Shown here: positions 1-12,596 of the stretch, one piece after another
Layout of the letters: each line of letters starts with the position of its first letter
How positions within the stretch are numbered: position 1 is the stretch's first letter
NCBI GenBank assembly: GCA_032622095.1
Contig: CP136067.1
Coordinates: 77,774,705-77,838,704, forward strand
Direction of reading: 5' to 3'
DNA from: Siphonodentalium dalli
Lineage: Eukaryota > Mollusca > Scaphopoda > Gadilida > Siphonodentaliidae
DNA length: 64,000 nt
Made by a program: the position numbers and the translations under genes
Notes under the pieces: generated by a model
Seen by the model: the letters and a program-made list of their open reading frames with translations, nothing else
What the model was told of the DNA's origin: nothing
The model's database searches: none

Positions 1-400
1 TGATTTTTCCGCCAAAAAAATAGTCCTGCAAATGGCTACCAAAAAATTAATATACTACTAATTACTAGTATGCAATGAAAAATGTTTTAATTATTTTCTC
101 GCAGACAGCAATGATTTCAGATGGTAGACGGAGCGCATACCCAGTTGGGGTTATAAGCTAAATACTGCAGTGTTTTGGCAAATATTTCCTGTCAACTCTC
201 TATTGACCTACCTCAATAATAGTTTTTTTTTTTAAACCACATTTTTAAATAATTCAGACATATCTCTGGTATTGTGAGTGTGAACAGGTGTTGTTATAGT
301 ACTATATAATACGTTGGTTATAGTGCTTTTCCCCTCCAAATTAACAGTTTGAAATTGAGATTTTTTGAAAATCCACGAATGAGGCGCCTCCTTAAACACC
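1..400 (+). repeat. Dispersed repeat, copy 1 of a family also at 62.8-63.4 kb
   Basis: This stretch is clearly similar to 63.08-63.40 kb in the same orientation and to 62.80-62.95 kb inverted. Shared words include AGTCCTGCAAATGGCT and ATTTTCTCGCAGACAG, and both plus-strand copies end in a similar GAAATTGAGATTTTTT-like stretch. It carries no convincing open frame; the 70-residue frame on the minus strand is not conserved in the other copies. It is probably an uncharacterised interspersed element. Confidence 0.6.
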
Positions 401-475
401 ACCCAGTGACTGGCATGAATATGGACCTTTGGCCATATAATCAATATATAAAGTACCTATTGAATGTCAGTGGAG

Positions 476-677
476 TTTAAACTCTTTCAGTGCCAGAGAA
501 TCCTAAGTTTTTCACTTTTCAGCAATTGTTATAAATTCCTGGTTGTGGTTCTGGGTCTTAAAATGCCAAAAATAATTGACCCAGGTGCTTGTTTTCCATA
601 AAATAATTTTTTTTTCAAAAAATAATTCAGCCATTTTTAGGGCCAATCTAATCGGACTTGGCACTCAAAGAGTTAAG
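476..677. mobile_element. Small MITE-like element with terminal inverted repeats
   Basis: About 200 bp bounded by ACTCTTTCAGTGCCA (481-495) and the inverted TGGCACTCAAAGAGT (659-673), one mismatch apart after reversal. The interior is AT-rich and non-coding. A short non-autonomous DNA element is the simplest reading; target duplications were not resolved. Confidence 0.45.
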
Positions 678-782
678 TTGTGTTGAAATCAAATACCAGT
701 ATTATTTGTGACACTCCCATGTGGCAAGAAATCTGAAATAAATATCCATTTAAGGAATGGAATAATGTATATGAATTAATAC

Positions 783-1036
783 CTGTATTAATTAATTTTG
801 ATGTATCGGCTTCTGTCTCAATAATTGAGATGTCTTCGGACTCGTAAATGTCATCGAACTCAGAGTTCACAGGCAATGGGAAATAAGATGATTCAGCTTC
901 CTTCTATGGCAGAGGATGCGGTTGAGGTTGTGGTTGAGGTAGAGGTTGTGGTTGAGGCTGTGGTTGAGGTTGAAGTTGTGGTTGAGGGTGTGGTTGAGGC
1001 TGTGGTTGAGGCTGTGGTTTAGGCCGAGGATGACAC
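783..1036 (-). pseudogene. Pro/Gln-rich then acidic exon with one in-frame TAG
   Basis: On the minus strand an acceptor (TTGTTTTACAG) precedes position 1036 and a donor (ACAG then GTATTAATT) follows position 783. The frame starting at 1035 reads a proline/glutamine dipeptide repeat of about 40 residues, meets a single TAG at 906-904, and then continues in the same frame through an acidic stretch (SEFDDIYESEDISIIETEAD) to the donor, leaving phase 1. One frame holding both the repeat and the acidic segment suggests true coding ancestry. The TAG makes it a pseudogene, a stop allele, or an error in sequence or model. No family is recognised and no partner exons were found; downstream exons would lie toward or beyond the left edge. 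Confidence 0.35.
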
Positions 1037-1136
1037 CTGTAAAACAATCTTCATTGATAACATTACCAAATAGTGAACTAACTTCACTAATTAACAGAAC
1101 TTCAACTTTGATGATTCCAACTGACTAAATTAAAGT

Positions 1137-3600
1137 AATATATATTAGATAACTTTGGCACCGAGGATATTAAGGCTAGCCTGGCCATTATAACAAAATG
1201 CCAGGGAAAGCTCTATGTAGTTTTTCACCACTGAAAGGGACTCGCACTAATTTAGTGAAATACGGCTACACAAAGAGCCGCTTCATAATCCATGAATGCA
1301 TAGACTGATGATAGTTCAGAATCATGTCTAAAATTCAACACTCATTTTGCAAACTGTAAAAGGTATATAAAAACACAAGACAAATTAAAAAACAAATCAT
1401 TTGTAAAAAATTCTAATGTTTTGTTGAAAATATAGAAATAAATTACAGGTCGACCCTAAATTTCGGCAGGTTGGTCAGGTAACTGGAAACGTTCATGTTT
1501 TTTGCCTAACTATACTTACATGACATTTCTAATTTCTAAATGTTCAGCTGCCAGGACGAGATTACACTTTCTTGAGCCCATATTTGAGGATCACTAATAT
1601 CCATGTCAGCTGGATAACCAATGATATCAAGGGTGATCTTGCCATCTTTGATATCTTGATTTGGCATTCCTCCTGTTTGTCCAGCCCTGGCTATAAAAAA
1701 AACAGTACTAGTACATGTAGGTGTAAGGATTATCAGTTAACACAAATTGAATTAAACAGAAAGTGACACGTGATAATATCTATCCACATGTATAAATAAA
1801 AAATATATATCTGTAGCTCAACTTGATATGATGTACATGTATTAATCAAATGGGTGGCCATTTCAGATTTTATATCTTCAATATTGAGGTCATACTAATC
1901 ATGCTTGTATAATTTCAGAATTATCTGCTCATAAATGTGGGCTGTGGGATGTGCTGATGGATTCAAATGGTAAAGTTAAAACAAATTTGGCAAAAATTTA
2001 AACAGCTCTTATTTTAAACTCGTTCATATTTGATATGTGGATCAAGATCCCATCCCAATCATGACTTTCAAATTTTATTTATTAATTAGTTTGCAAAATC
2101 AAGTAAGAACAAGAACTTGCCGACCACCAGACAACTTTTTGGGACTGCTTGACAGACAGACGGATGGAAGAATGGATGGAACCCATTCATATCCTGCCGA
2201 ACGGTTTCGAGCGGGGGAGGGGGGGGGGGTAATAAAAGTATCCTTAGATTGCTAACTAATCGAGAGGTTGTGATTTGATAAATTTTAACTTTTAACTAAC
2301 CATGGCAATTTTGTGAGCGCATGTCACTGTGAAAACTACACGTTCTGTCCAAGCTCTCACGTATATGAAGTTAAACTGTCAGTTATTTGATTTTTACTGA
2401 TTATGCACTCGTGAATAATAACATTTATACCGTGGCACATACATCTATATATATATATTGATATTCACAAAACCGACGATGCAACATCCTGAAAGGCGTT
2501 TTTGATTACTTTCATCCTCTGACAGGGGACATATATGCCTAATGTAAGATAGCATAGTGGATATAAACCCATAAATATACAGAGAATTACACTTAAATTT
2601 CAGCTCAAAATATCAACAAATAGAGTCCAACCCCAAGCTTGGCTCATAACTTTTCTAGCTCTACGTCTATATACTCTAACTGCTTCTTTTGGTATTCTTA
2701 CATTATCTGGAATAACATTACATTATTAGATGATAATTTGATGAAATAAAACTACTCAATTATTCAATGAAAATTCTTTTCTGTACTAGCTTATTCGGGT
2801 CTACGTTTGTTTGTTTGACGGGCGGTGTCCGACCCCAAATATATACAACATAGAATTTTATTGATGTATTCTGACTATTTTTGGTATGTGTTTATTGTCA
2901 CATGGAAACATAATATACAGAACATAAACACAAATTTAGGTAATTCTCCAATATAAATTAGGGTTTACAGACAAAAAACAAACTTTGTATTTGAAGACAA
3001 AAATTATATGTAGGTCTGAATGTTATATATGTTCTTTGTGGAAGAAACTCAAGTTACTCAATATTCTGGTGTGTACTTTTATTGTTTTTTGCCCATTTGT
3101 CAAATCCATGTATATCACGATAAGAGTATGAAATTCATGTTCATTGCATATGGTAATTTATTTAACGTTAAATTTAAATTATCTCCTTTCTATCTCTCTC
3201 TCTCTCTCGTCACAATGCAAAAAGTAAATCTGACTACAAACAGTCATAATGGGCCACAAACCTGTCTATTTTCGACAACTTGCTCAGACATCTAAACTCC
3301 ATGTAATTTTGTATCACTTACATAGTTATCTATCTGTTTCATCATCTTTTTGAAAAGATGACTGGGATCGATGTCCTGGTATGGATCCCTTTCTTTCGCC
3401 CGGTGCCACTTCCATCCATTGTTGCGACATATCAGATATCCAACTACCAAAATGCTGTCCATCCCTTTGGCTTTTTTTCTCTCTCAAACGGAGAAATAAA
3501 TTCAGAAGATATACATGTAGCGTACCTAAATTATATTTATACAGTATTTTTGAAATACCACCTGACATCATAGCCATGAGAAAATCTTATTTCTATACTG
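1137..3600. other. No supported gene
   Basis: AT-rich sequence without a convincing exon. It holds a poly-G run near 2217-2229 and a short TCTC microsatellite near 3190-3212. The short frames here have no splice context or recognisable motif. Confidence 0.5.
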
Positions 3601-3609
3601 GCATTCATA

Positions 3610-3900
3610 TTGAAGGTTGAACCATTCCATGACTGGAGCTTCCTGAAATTTTGTAAAAACCCTGTGCCAATACAATTACATTCTCATATATATTCAAATC
3701 TCCCATAGGGAGCCTCGCATATATAAGAGAATGCATTGGCCTAACAATATTTAACTTGACCGTGTAAGCCAGTGCATTCTCTTATATATATATGAGGCTC
3801 CCTATGGGAGACACATATATAAGAGAATGCACTAGCACACGGTCTTTAATGTTGCACCAGTGCAGCTCGCTCCCACCATGAAAGGGTTAATTGTATGGTT
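3610..3900. repeat. Foldback repeat family 'CTCTTATATA', copy 1
   Basis: Inverted arms of about 40 bp (3701-3740 and 3769-3810) read CCCATAGGGAGCCTCGCAT and its complement around GCATTCTCTTATATAT. The right flank contains GTGCAGCTCGCTCCCACC and ATGAAAGGGTTAA. Related copies lie at 15.40, 22.31, 23.29 and 25.39 kb. Non-coding, probably a MITE. Confidence 0.65.
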
Positions 3901-4700
3901 GCCACTGGTTGGTTATCAATTTCAAATTTCATTACTCAAGGGTGACAAACCAAATTCCTTGAAATTTGAACATTACTAAGAGGACATCAAATGCTTTGTG
4001 AAATTTATTATAATGGGCTGTTTACAACTATGCTATTATAGATTTAAAATCAATGCATAATATATGTGGTGTACTCATTCAATTTAGAATTACTAAAGAT
4101 AATGTAGACCCAGATTTGGTTTGGTGGAAACCCTTCAGTCAAGATCTATTAAAGTGATGTGAAACACTCCGGTAGGGTGATCAAATAGAAATGGAGAATA
4201 ACCTTGCTCAAAGTAGTATTTTTTACAGATATTATATCGAAAAATCGACAACAAACACCGCCATTCTTATATATTAATTAAATACAGTGACACTCGATGG
4301 CGAAATCGTTTTCGTTAGCTTATCGCAGATAGTTGCGTCCCGAATCGAGAAGTAAATATTTACAATTGCGTGTAGTTCAGACGATGTTTTCTATGGATTG
4401 GTACGGTCGATTTGTTTGAAATTTTCGTCGATGTTACTAGAATGCTATATTCCTCCAGTTGGTATAGTGCTTGAATACTAACTTACTAGTTTCACACACC
4501 CCAATAAGTACATAATATATCTTTAATTAATATGAAGCCACAAGGAATAACCATTGTGGCAATTTATACAAGCTCAACGTCCTCGTCTAAGTTGCAAGTC
4601 GCGACGAATCCAGTAAGTGTAGAACACCGGAGTGTGACTTCTCAGAGCTACATCGTCATTGACAACTAAGCTCACTCATGCCATATAGAGTTATCCGCCG
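3900..4700. other. No supported gene
   Basis: AT-rich; no exon, RNA gene or clear repeat was recognised. Confidence 0.4.
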
Positions 4701-4719
4701 TGCCAACAAAAAGCTTCGA

Positions 4720-4728
4720 GCATGCGCA
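4720..4728 (+). promoter_or_regulatory. Possible NRF1-type GCATGCGCA word
   Basis: GCATGCGCA matches the half-site-rich core of the NRF1 (NRF-1/P3A2) binding consensus. It lies at the edge of locally CpG-richer DNA (about 4.6-5.15 kb). No downstream exon supports a promoter, so this is only a motif match. Confidence 0.15.
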
Positions 4729-5169
4729 GTTAAATTCACCACTTCCGTCCAGACCCACCCCGGATCGCATAGAGTGAAGACATAATTTTCGAATCCGCTC
4801 CAATCGTCGTTATCGATGACTTCCAACCCATACAGATATCAAGGTCATGTATAACCGCCCTGTTTTCTCCCTACCCGACGCTTAATAATCACACAATTGC
4901 CGCTAATCTCACGCTACCTGCATGTTTCTCACGTGGCTCCGCTCTATTTCCCGGCGGTTTGGCTTTATGCGGAAACTTGTCCCACCGCGGTGACATTGAT
5001 TGCTGCTCGGTGATTTTGTTTTGTGTGCTTAAGTGCTTAATTCCATCGTTTCACGTCTGTGACGATTTTCCGTTTACTAAATAACAGCATCGGTTCTTTA
5101 CAACCGTGCCAGGGCCAATGTTTGACTGGCTTATAATTCCCAACCGACTGCCGTGTATCGTTGTTATAT

Positions 5170-6060
5170 TGACATTATCGAGATAATCGCCCTCAATTTC
5201 GCGGCCGTCATCATTTTCGTCATCACTCTTTTTTCGTCGTCATCGTTGTCTTCATCACAATCATCATCGTCGTCCTCGTAGTCAGCTATTTTTTCATCAC
5301 CGCAGTCATCGCCGTCGTCGCCCTCATCATCGTTGTAGTCATCGTTATCGTCGTCGCTATTATCTTCATCGTCATCGTCCTCATCGTTGTCGGCGTCTTC
5401 AGCATACTCATCATAATTACCATCGTCGTCGGCATTTTCATCATCGTCCTCCACGATGTCATCCCGCTCGTCGTCGTCATCATCGTCGTCGTTGTCATCA
5501 TCACACCCATCGTCGTCCTCATGGTCATCGTCCTCAGAATTTTTTTCATCATTGCAGTCATCACCGTCGTCGCCCTCATCAGCATGGTCGTCACCTTTAT
5601 CGTCGTCGTCATTATATCCATCGTGATAGTTGTCGGCGCCATCATCCTCGTCATTATCATCGTCGTCGGCATTTTCATCATCGTCCTCCACGAGGTCATC
5701 TTGCTCGTCGTCATCATCATCTTTGGCTTCGTCATCTTAATGATAATCGCCTCCTGACCATCATCGCAATCATCACCATGACCATCGACATACAACCATC
5801 ATCAGTGACTCCTCCATCGTCGCCAATTTTTTTTTACCCGTCCTTGCCATCATTCTCTCAACCATTGTCATTATTGCCACCACGATCGTCGCCATCGCTA
5901 TCATCTTCATTATCGCCTCCATCATGATCGTCATGTCACCCGTCATCATCATTTATCCCCATCCCATCGCCGTCATCATTTACGTCGTCACTTCTTTCGT
6001 CATTATCGCCGTCGCCATCATAGTCATCGCCGCCGCCATCACTGTCGCCATCTGACACGA
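5170..6060. repeat. Imperfect CAT/CGT trinucleotide island
   Basis: Almost 900 bp of interrupted ATC/GTC/CTC trinucleotides with three-base periodicity. The minus strand reads as an Asp/Glu-rich frame of 175 residues (5691-5164), the adjacent minus frame as a Met/Thr-rich one, and the plus strand as a Val/Ile-rich one. Open frames in several phases are expected of a degenerate triplet repeat, so no protein is called. Confidence 0.75.
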
Positions 6061-7000
6061 TATGCCGCCAATATGTCATTACCGTCGTCGTTGTAAACAT
6101 TGTACATGGCCGATGCATGTCCATTCGCTGGTATATCGATCCCGTTCCAACGGCTATTCAATATCCTTCATTGTTAACCGACGTGTGACTGTAATAATTT
6201 ACCAGCAGATACACTTTCCAATTATATAGCGATCTCCGGCCATGCAGGTGTGGACATTCTGTAGACAACGCTTCAACCCATGTTTTTGAATGTCACATAC
6301 ACTTTGATGGACGAATTACTCTTCGCCATAAGCTGCGTTTGCCTCTACATTCAGCTAAGGCTGTATTATTGGGGGACCCGAACTTTTAACAATTTGACTA
6401 TGAAAATATTTTTACAGCTGTGCACCATTACTTCCGCCATACAACGCGCGAGAGAACAATCCGCCATAGTTCTATTACGACGCTCGCACCACGATACAAA
6501 CTGTCACATGTTCTCAATGAGGCACCTGTATCACACTTAAAACAGCTACTCGACAATTTTCTTGAACTTTGGTCGGGTGGTGCAATTAACTGGACTACAA
6601 CTTATACTTCCAATATTATACACTGATATGCGTCGCCACTTAGATAAATGTTATACCTATTGTGTTGATAGCTACAACTTATTATATATCAGTGTTATAA
6701 CGGCTATTGGGAGCGGGGTTGTGCATCTGTAGATCGCATTTGTCCTCCATTCCCAATACCAATCTGTATTGTCATGTACCTATAGGTAATAACTAGGTCT
6801 GAGTCACGTTCCCACCCGCTTTGCACCGTTTCCATTATCCTTTTACGGTCTCGGTTCTGATCTGCATACCTGGTCCACATGTTCTCGTTAGTCATGTTGC
6901 TTTACCATTACTATTTCATTATTTCGTGTCATTTCGTATGGGAGGGGGCACCCATAAGTGTGCCCACACTTGTGGCCCACTCCCAATTTGTTGGTATACC
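6060..7000. other. No supported gene
   Basis: Mixed-composition transition between the triplet island and the C-rich block. Only short unsupported frames on both strands. Confidence 0.4.
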
Positions 7001-10000
7001 CCACTGTATGTCTTCGATATCATGCGTATATGCACTGGGCTCATAAATGTTTAACCCCACCGTTCCGTATCGCATTCCTAGAGAACATACAATATGTTGG
7101 TCGTCGCATGTAGCCGCCTCGCATGGCTGTCAGGTATTCGGGTTCACTCTTGCTTTGGTTTGATGCGCTCAACGGTCCAGCAGTCATTTTGGGTTTCCGT
7201 GCCAAACCACCAGTTATCACGTGTAGGTTTGGCACTTCGCACTTTCAGCCGCATGGCAACAGTACAGTCTCCGCGTGACATATTGCTCAAGTCTCGAGCG
7301 CCGCCATTTTATGCGATCTCGGCGTGTTCATAAACCCTTATGTGTGCTTAAATTCCCGCGGATTTATATAATTTGCGCCAGCATTGTCTGCCTGACCAAC
7401 CTATCATTCGCTGATTTCGCTGTGATGGCTTCGCACTTTCATAACCTTTCAAACGCATACAATTCAAGGTCGATGTGTGCATGGGTCGGCATAAATCCGC
7501 ATGCTCCTTCCATTCCGACATCGCCCATCCCGTTTACTTGCTACTCTCGCAACACTCCGCCATGTACCCTGCTTTACAGTCACGGCGTAATCCCGTCGCG
7601 ATGAATCATATGCCCGTCTGGTTCTTCCACTGTCTAACCGGGGGGAATACATTTTTTTCCTGGGCAACACAGAGCGCTTCTTATCGACATACACACTTTA
7701 CTTCCAAGGGCACCAACAAGTAGCGTTAAAGAGCGTTTCTGAGCGATGGCTGTTTATTCTTCCAATATGACTGCTGGCTGTTTGTAACGGATGCGGTTAG
7801 GTTATCAGCGTATCCCAGCATTCCTCCCCTGCGTCTGCTAACCAGCTGTTTCTTTCTCGTTTCCTACGTAACGCCACTTGGACCGCACTTCGTCCCACCG
7901 CTCGCTGCGGTCGTGGTCGGCCTCTACAACAACCACACGAGTACCGAGCCGTCGTGCGTCAACCAGCTTCTCGCGATTTCCTCAGTTGTGCACAGGGCTC
8001 CTCCTGCTTCCGGGATCTGGATCGTCTCCAGCGACTCAGACTACAGCTCTCCGGTAGCCTGCTTCTCGTCACGCCGCGGGCCTGCGGCCGCGCATTGCCT
8101 CCATCTTCACCATCGGCGGCAGGTTCCTACTCAAACAGTCACCTTTCAGCGGCAGCACAACCTTCAAGTTTGCTGACCGACCGCCACTCGGACACATCCA
8201 CCTTTCGCGGCCTCTGCCAGAATGCGGGGACGGCCCCATTATCTGGAGGTAATGTGCTTAACTAACTTCGCTTTTGATACTGCCTGGTCGGGCGACTGCC
8301 CCCCTTCCGCCTTCGCCCGGACGAATAATCGACACACTGCCCCGTCCATTCGCCACCGCATTGATCGCGACGAATGAGTCCCTCGCGCAGCGCTTCTACC
8401 CGGGCGGGGAGGGGTCGGTAGCCACATGACAGCCTCTGTCTGCTTCCTTCCAGCCAATTGGGCTCAGGTCTCGCACGCCCGCTATGTCGATAAATGTCAT
8501 TGATCATTGGACGGACGCGTTCCTGACTTTCCGCACGCGATACCTCCAGTCCATCCGCCATAGAACATCCTCTTTGATATATATGCATGTCATCCGCTGG
8601 GCCGCATGGTACTTCGGGGGGTTCGGCTGCCATAGTTACGACGAAACTTCCGTAACCCGCTCGTTGGTCCTACATACACCACAGCAACTTGACTGTGTGC
8701 ATAACGCCAACCCCCACCCTCCTTTCCCACCAGCGCACTCGGACGTTACTCGCGGCATCCTCGTCAACCCGGTAACAGACGCGCTCCCAATTTATTTGGA
8801 TTTCAACGTCGAAAACATTATCACGGCCGTAGTATTGCTACCGCCATGCCTGCTTCATATGCTTCATCTCATTCCACTGCCCATCGGCGGGCTCCGTCTT
8901 ATACACCATCTAACCTCTCCACCCGGTCCCTCGCCCAATGCCTTCACCCCTTCGGCATACACGCCGGTCGCAAACTCGGAGTTTGACGCCGCGGTTCGCA
9001 TCGTTCAGCGCATCCGCTTTCATGCCGGCTTCCGCGCCGCCCTTTCGTCAACGTGGTTTCCGTTTTGACGGACTGGTGCCCCCTCGCGAATCCGCACCAA
9101 CTTCGCCGCGTCACACGCGGTAGTCGGGCTGCTCTCAGTCTGGCCTCTGGCATTCGTCTTACAACACCACATGGTGTGCCCGCTTTCCAAACCGTTTCAT
9201 GGTAATTCGCATCGAATCGCAGGTTCTACACGGACGCCTCCTGGTGGGCTTCCGATAAATGACCGCTCCATTTGTCCCTCTATATATTTACGCGACATAT
9301 GTCTCTTCGAACGCTTCCAGATCGTAGTCGCATTCAACATTTTCGACCCGAGTTGGCTGGCGACGCGTCCTCGTCTAGTCCGACTAGGCGACCGTTCTCG
9401 TGGTTAACTGCCCTACGTCTTACCGGTAACGTCCCTCATCCGCCTTGTTCTCTACTTGTCCACACACAATCTGACCCTACGCGCGCAGTCCATCCCCACC
9501 ACGAATATTTGGTACAGCGAATTCCCTATCTCGCTCTCCGCTCCGCTGGTCCCATCGTCTGGCTCCAGACGCCGTGCGCATACCCACATTCTTCGCGCAT
9601 CTGCTGTGGCCCTCTCGCCTGCTCCGATCAGTCACCCCACGTAACACATCCGTTCCGATCGCTCTGTTTCCCTCGCTCCTATGCCCTCCCCTGGGTTGCC
9701 GTTGGTCCCCATGTCCGTCTCTCGCCCCCTCTGGCCTGGCCACCGTGTTCACGTCGATGGCGTGACTTCGCCCACTCAGTCATATGGCGGGGCCTGCTGG
9801 TCCGGTTCGAACTCGTAAACCACATCCATGCACCACATTCATTCCACTCGATGCTGGGCCGATATACCACCAGTATCTGTCGCTCGAGCCGTACCCCATC
9901 GAGCACATCATCTCCATTCACCGCCGGATGCCTGGGCCGACATACCACCAGCATCTGCCACTCGAGCCGTACACCATCGAGCTCATCATATCCATGCACC

Positions 10001-10030
10001 TAGATGTCAGGGCAGCCACATGTATTAAAT
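7000..10030. other. C-rich, CpG-rich anomalous block, probably decayed element
   Basis: Base composition changes sharply from AT-rich flanks to C-rich, CpG-rich DNA, strongest at 7.9-10.0 kb, with many more C than G on the plus strand. Overlapping frames on both strands (for example 9272-10003 plus, 8484-9068 plus, 8262-8633 minus) reflect the lack of AT-rich stops rather than proven genes; none shows a domain I can name. The right end carries a 77-bp tandem repeat found again near 26.8 kb. A decayed retroelement is possible but I see no reverse-transcriptase or recombinase motif that would prove it. Confidence 0.45.
9850..10010 (+). repeat. 77-bp tandem repeat, two units
   Basis: GATGCTGGGCCGATATACC at 9850 recurs as GATGCCTGGGCCGACATACC at 9927, an offset of 77 bp. 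Each unit contains CTCGAGCCGTAC and CATCGAGC. A related block lies at 26785-26905. Confidence 0.7.
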
Positions 10031-10850
10031 GGGTCACTGTGGATTACTCTCCTAAACATCGCCATGGTGTTGCACTGTGGGTTTTGCTTATTGCTGACTA
10101 TTTACATACTGTATACACTTCGCTCACAGTCTCATTTCGGCCAATTTGGCCGGTTACTTCATGTGACTTTTTCATCTGACGTGTGTGTCGGATAATTGAT
10201 CTGGAGGATTTATGTAAATGTTAGCCCAAACTACATTTCCAAGTAACGATGGTTTTGTTATTTATTTTGAGGAATAATACCGCGTCAGATGAATTCAGCC
10301 CAAATATGTTAACAGTTGTCGTGTCAAACATTCGGCAGTAGGTTAGCGTTATTTAGTATTTGTGGATGTCCTTTAACATGGGGAAAATAGACTACTGCGC
10401 TTGAACGAGCATGTGAATTTGTCGTTTTTAATGTACAGCAACTTGATAATCAATAACAGAGGCATTCTCTGTCAAATATGGTCGCTCTATTTACGGTATT
10501 AATTGCGGAACTTTCTAAAGTAAACTACGCGTAAACGGATACATACGGTAAATTCTAGAATGTGCCGGAATCGGCCTAATCGCCCCAGGGCCAACTCGCC
10601 CAGTCGACGTGTGTCAATTCGGTACCTACTATAACATGTACCCGAGTCCGATACGGAATAAAAGATGTATACGGGTGTTATATAGCGTTTGGTCCGTTGT
10701 TTCTCAATGAATATTATTGAAATTTGGTGTATATGTCCGGGCTGGGACATGGAATACAACAACGTTTGAATTGTCTTTAAATTTACAAATTTGTTGATTT
10801 TATTCAATTTGTTTTCGTTCTGAAAACACACTATAAAGTGTATATAATAT
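10030..10850. other. No supported gene
   Basis: AT-rich. The 124-residue minus-strand frame at 10499-10873 has no recognisable motif and overlaps the following duplicated segment, so it is not called as a gene. Confidence 0.4.
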
Positions 10851-11160
10851 AATAACGAACACGAGACATACATAATTTATAAACTGTTAACAAAAGATAT
10901 CAAATTCAATACATGACAAAGATGACTCAGTGGAGTTTATAAAGTGAACATAAAAACATTGAGGTAAGCATCTTTTTAAGGAATGCAACTTTATTTAATG
11001 ATAATAAACACATAAATTAAAATAACAAACATGAGACATACATGATTTATAAACTGTTAACAAAAGATATCAAACTCAATACATGACAAAGATGACTCAG
11101 TGAAGTTTATAAAGTGAACATAAAAATATTAAGGTAAGAATCTTTTTAAGCATTACTAAA
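10851..11160 (+). repeat. Tandem duplication, 170-bp offset
   Basis: AATAACGAACACGAGACATA at 10851 recurs as AATAACAAACATGAGACATA at 11021. The following roughly 130 bp, including GACAAAGATGACTCAGTG, are nearly identical between copies. Confidence 0.75.
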
Positions 11161-12590
11161 CCGTTTAGCACAGACCACAGTCCACTTCACTCATCCGATC
11201 ATCACCAAACTTCATATTTATCTTGATATTCATCTATCAGATGAGAGCTATCAAATATTTTTTTAATTTCATAGGAAAAAATGGTCGCCAGCGGCCATAT
11301 TGCATTTACGTTATATTTTATCGCGTCATGTCGATATCTAGTATTACTTAGAAATTTCACCTTTCCAGATTCATAATTGCTCCATTGACTGTAACAGATG
11401 AAATTATTCCCCTCTTCGGATAGAGTGTCACTGAAACTTTATTTTGTCAGACTGTCTGAATAATCACTGATTATATATGGCAATAATCTGTAATAAGATG
11501 TAGCACTATTTTATTTTATATTTACATGCAGTGCTGTTTTTATACATCAATTCTAATCCCCCTAGATCATCATGTGATCGATCATACATCGCGCGAGGAC
11601 CTGGTTGAATTAAGGGGGGTTTTATGGATCACTTCTGTCCTCAAGCTAGATTATACTTATGACATTTAATGGCATGTTCCTAACGTGGAGGGTTAGATAT
11701 GCTTGAGAAACCACCACTCTTTAATTCACACCAAGTTCTCAGCTGTCATGTTCGGATATTAGAACCCATAGCCATGATATATGGTTTATTTTGTGTATAC
11801 TAGTAATATAGTTATTTTCAGTACCTTTATATACCAGTACTGTGTATAACAATGCATATAAATTAATCCATGTATACATGTATATTGATTCAACGGATTC
11901 AGTGGTTTTGTCCATCAGTCTATCAAATTTGCGGGGAAAACATGGCCACAAGCAGTACACCCTGCTAAATTTCGAATTTGAATCAATTGGCGCACCCTGC
12001 AGTCAGCTTTTATTGGAGAACTTTTTCTTATGTGGATATTTTGGGTCACCGCTAGATGTGAGCCATATTTTGTTCTCAAACTGTCCTTGTGAAGACATCA
12101 CTGCCAGCGGTGATCTTCAATTTTACTATTTTTATGGCTAAATAATTTGGTTGATCCTACAGACGACACCCCTTGTCCGATCGTCATCAGATTCCACAAT
12201 TATCTTCTGGATAACCAGGGTGAGAGTAATCTAATTTTCCCGAATTTCGTTAAAAAACATTACCACAGGCAGCAATTTCGTATCTTACTCTTTGATCCTC
12301 TTTTGCATGACTGAATTGTTTAGCAACTGTACAGACATATCCCTCATCTGGTTTTTATATACATGTATATCTCTTCATGCGGATAGCCAGTATTACGTAG
12401 GTACTCCAACTTTCTGCATTCCTGTCATCATTTGAAATATAAATATTTACCTGATACATGCACCCTTCAAAATTTGTTTCGTCGTATCTATTTTAATGAC
12501 CCGTATGGTAATATTGATACAGATATATTTGTCAAACATTTCTTTGTACAATATACAGGTATTTAGTTTGTAACTAAATCTAGAAATATA
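11160..12590. other. No supported gene
   Basis: AT-rich intergenic or 5' intronic sequence. The 99-residue plus frame at 11842-12141 has no motif and no splice support. Upstream exons of the gene that follows may lie here but were not identified. Confidence 0.4.
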
Positions 12591-12596
12591 TAATAG

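Noticed and set aside
5164..5691. 175-residue Asp/Glu-rich minus-strand frame
   Set aside because: Low-complexity translation of the triplet island, with equally open overlapping frames in other phases and no splice or start context.
9272..10003. 243-residue plus-strand frame
   Set aside because: Lies in the C-rich block where stops are rare; overlaps open frames on both strands and shows no domain, and its end is the 77-bp repeat.
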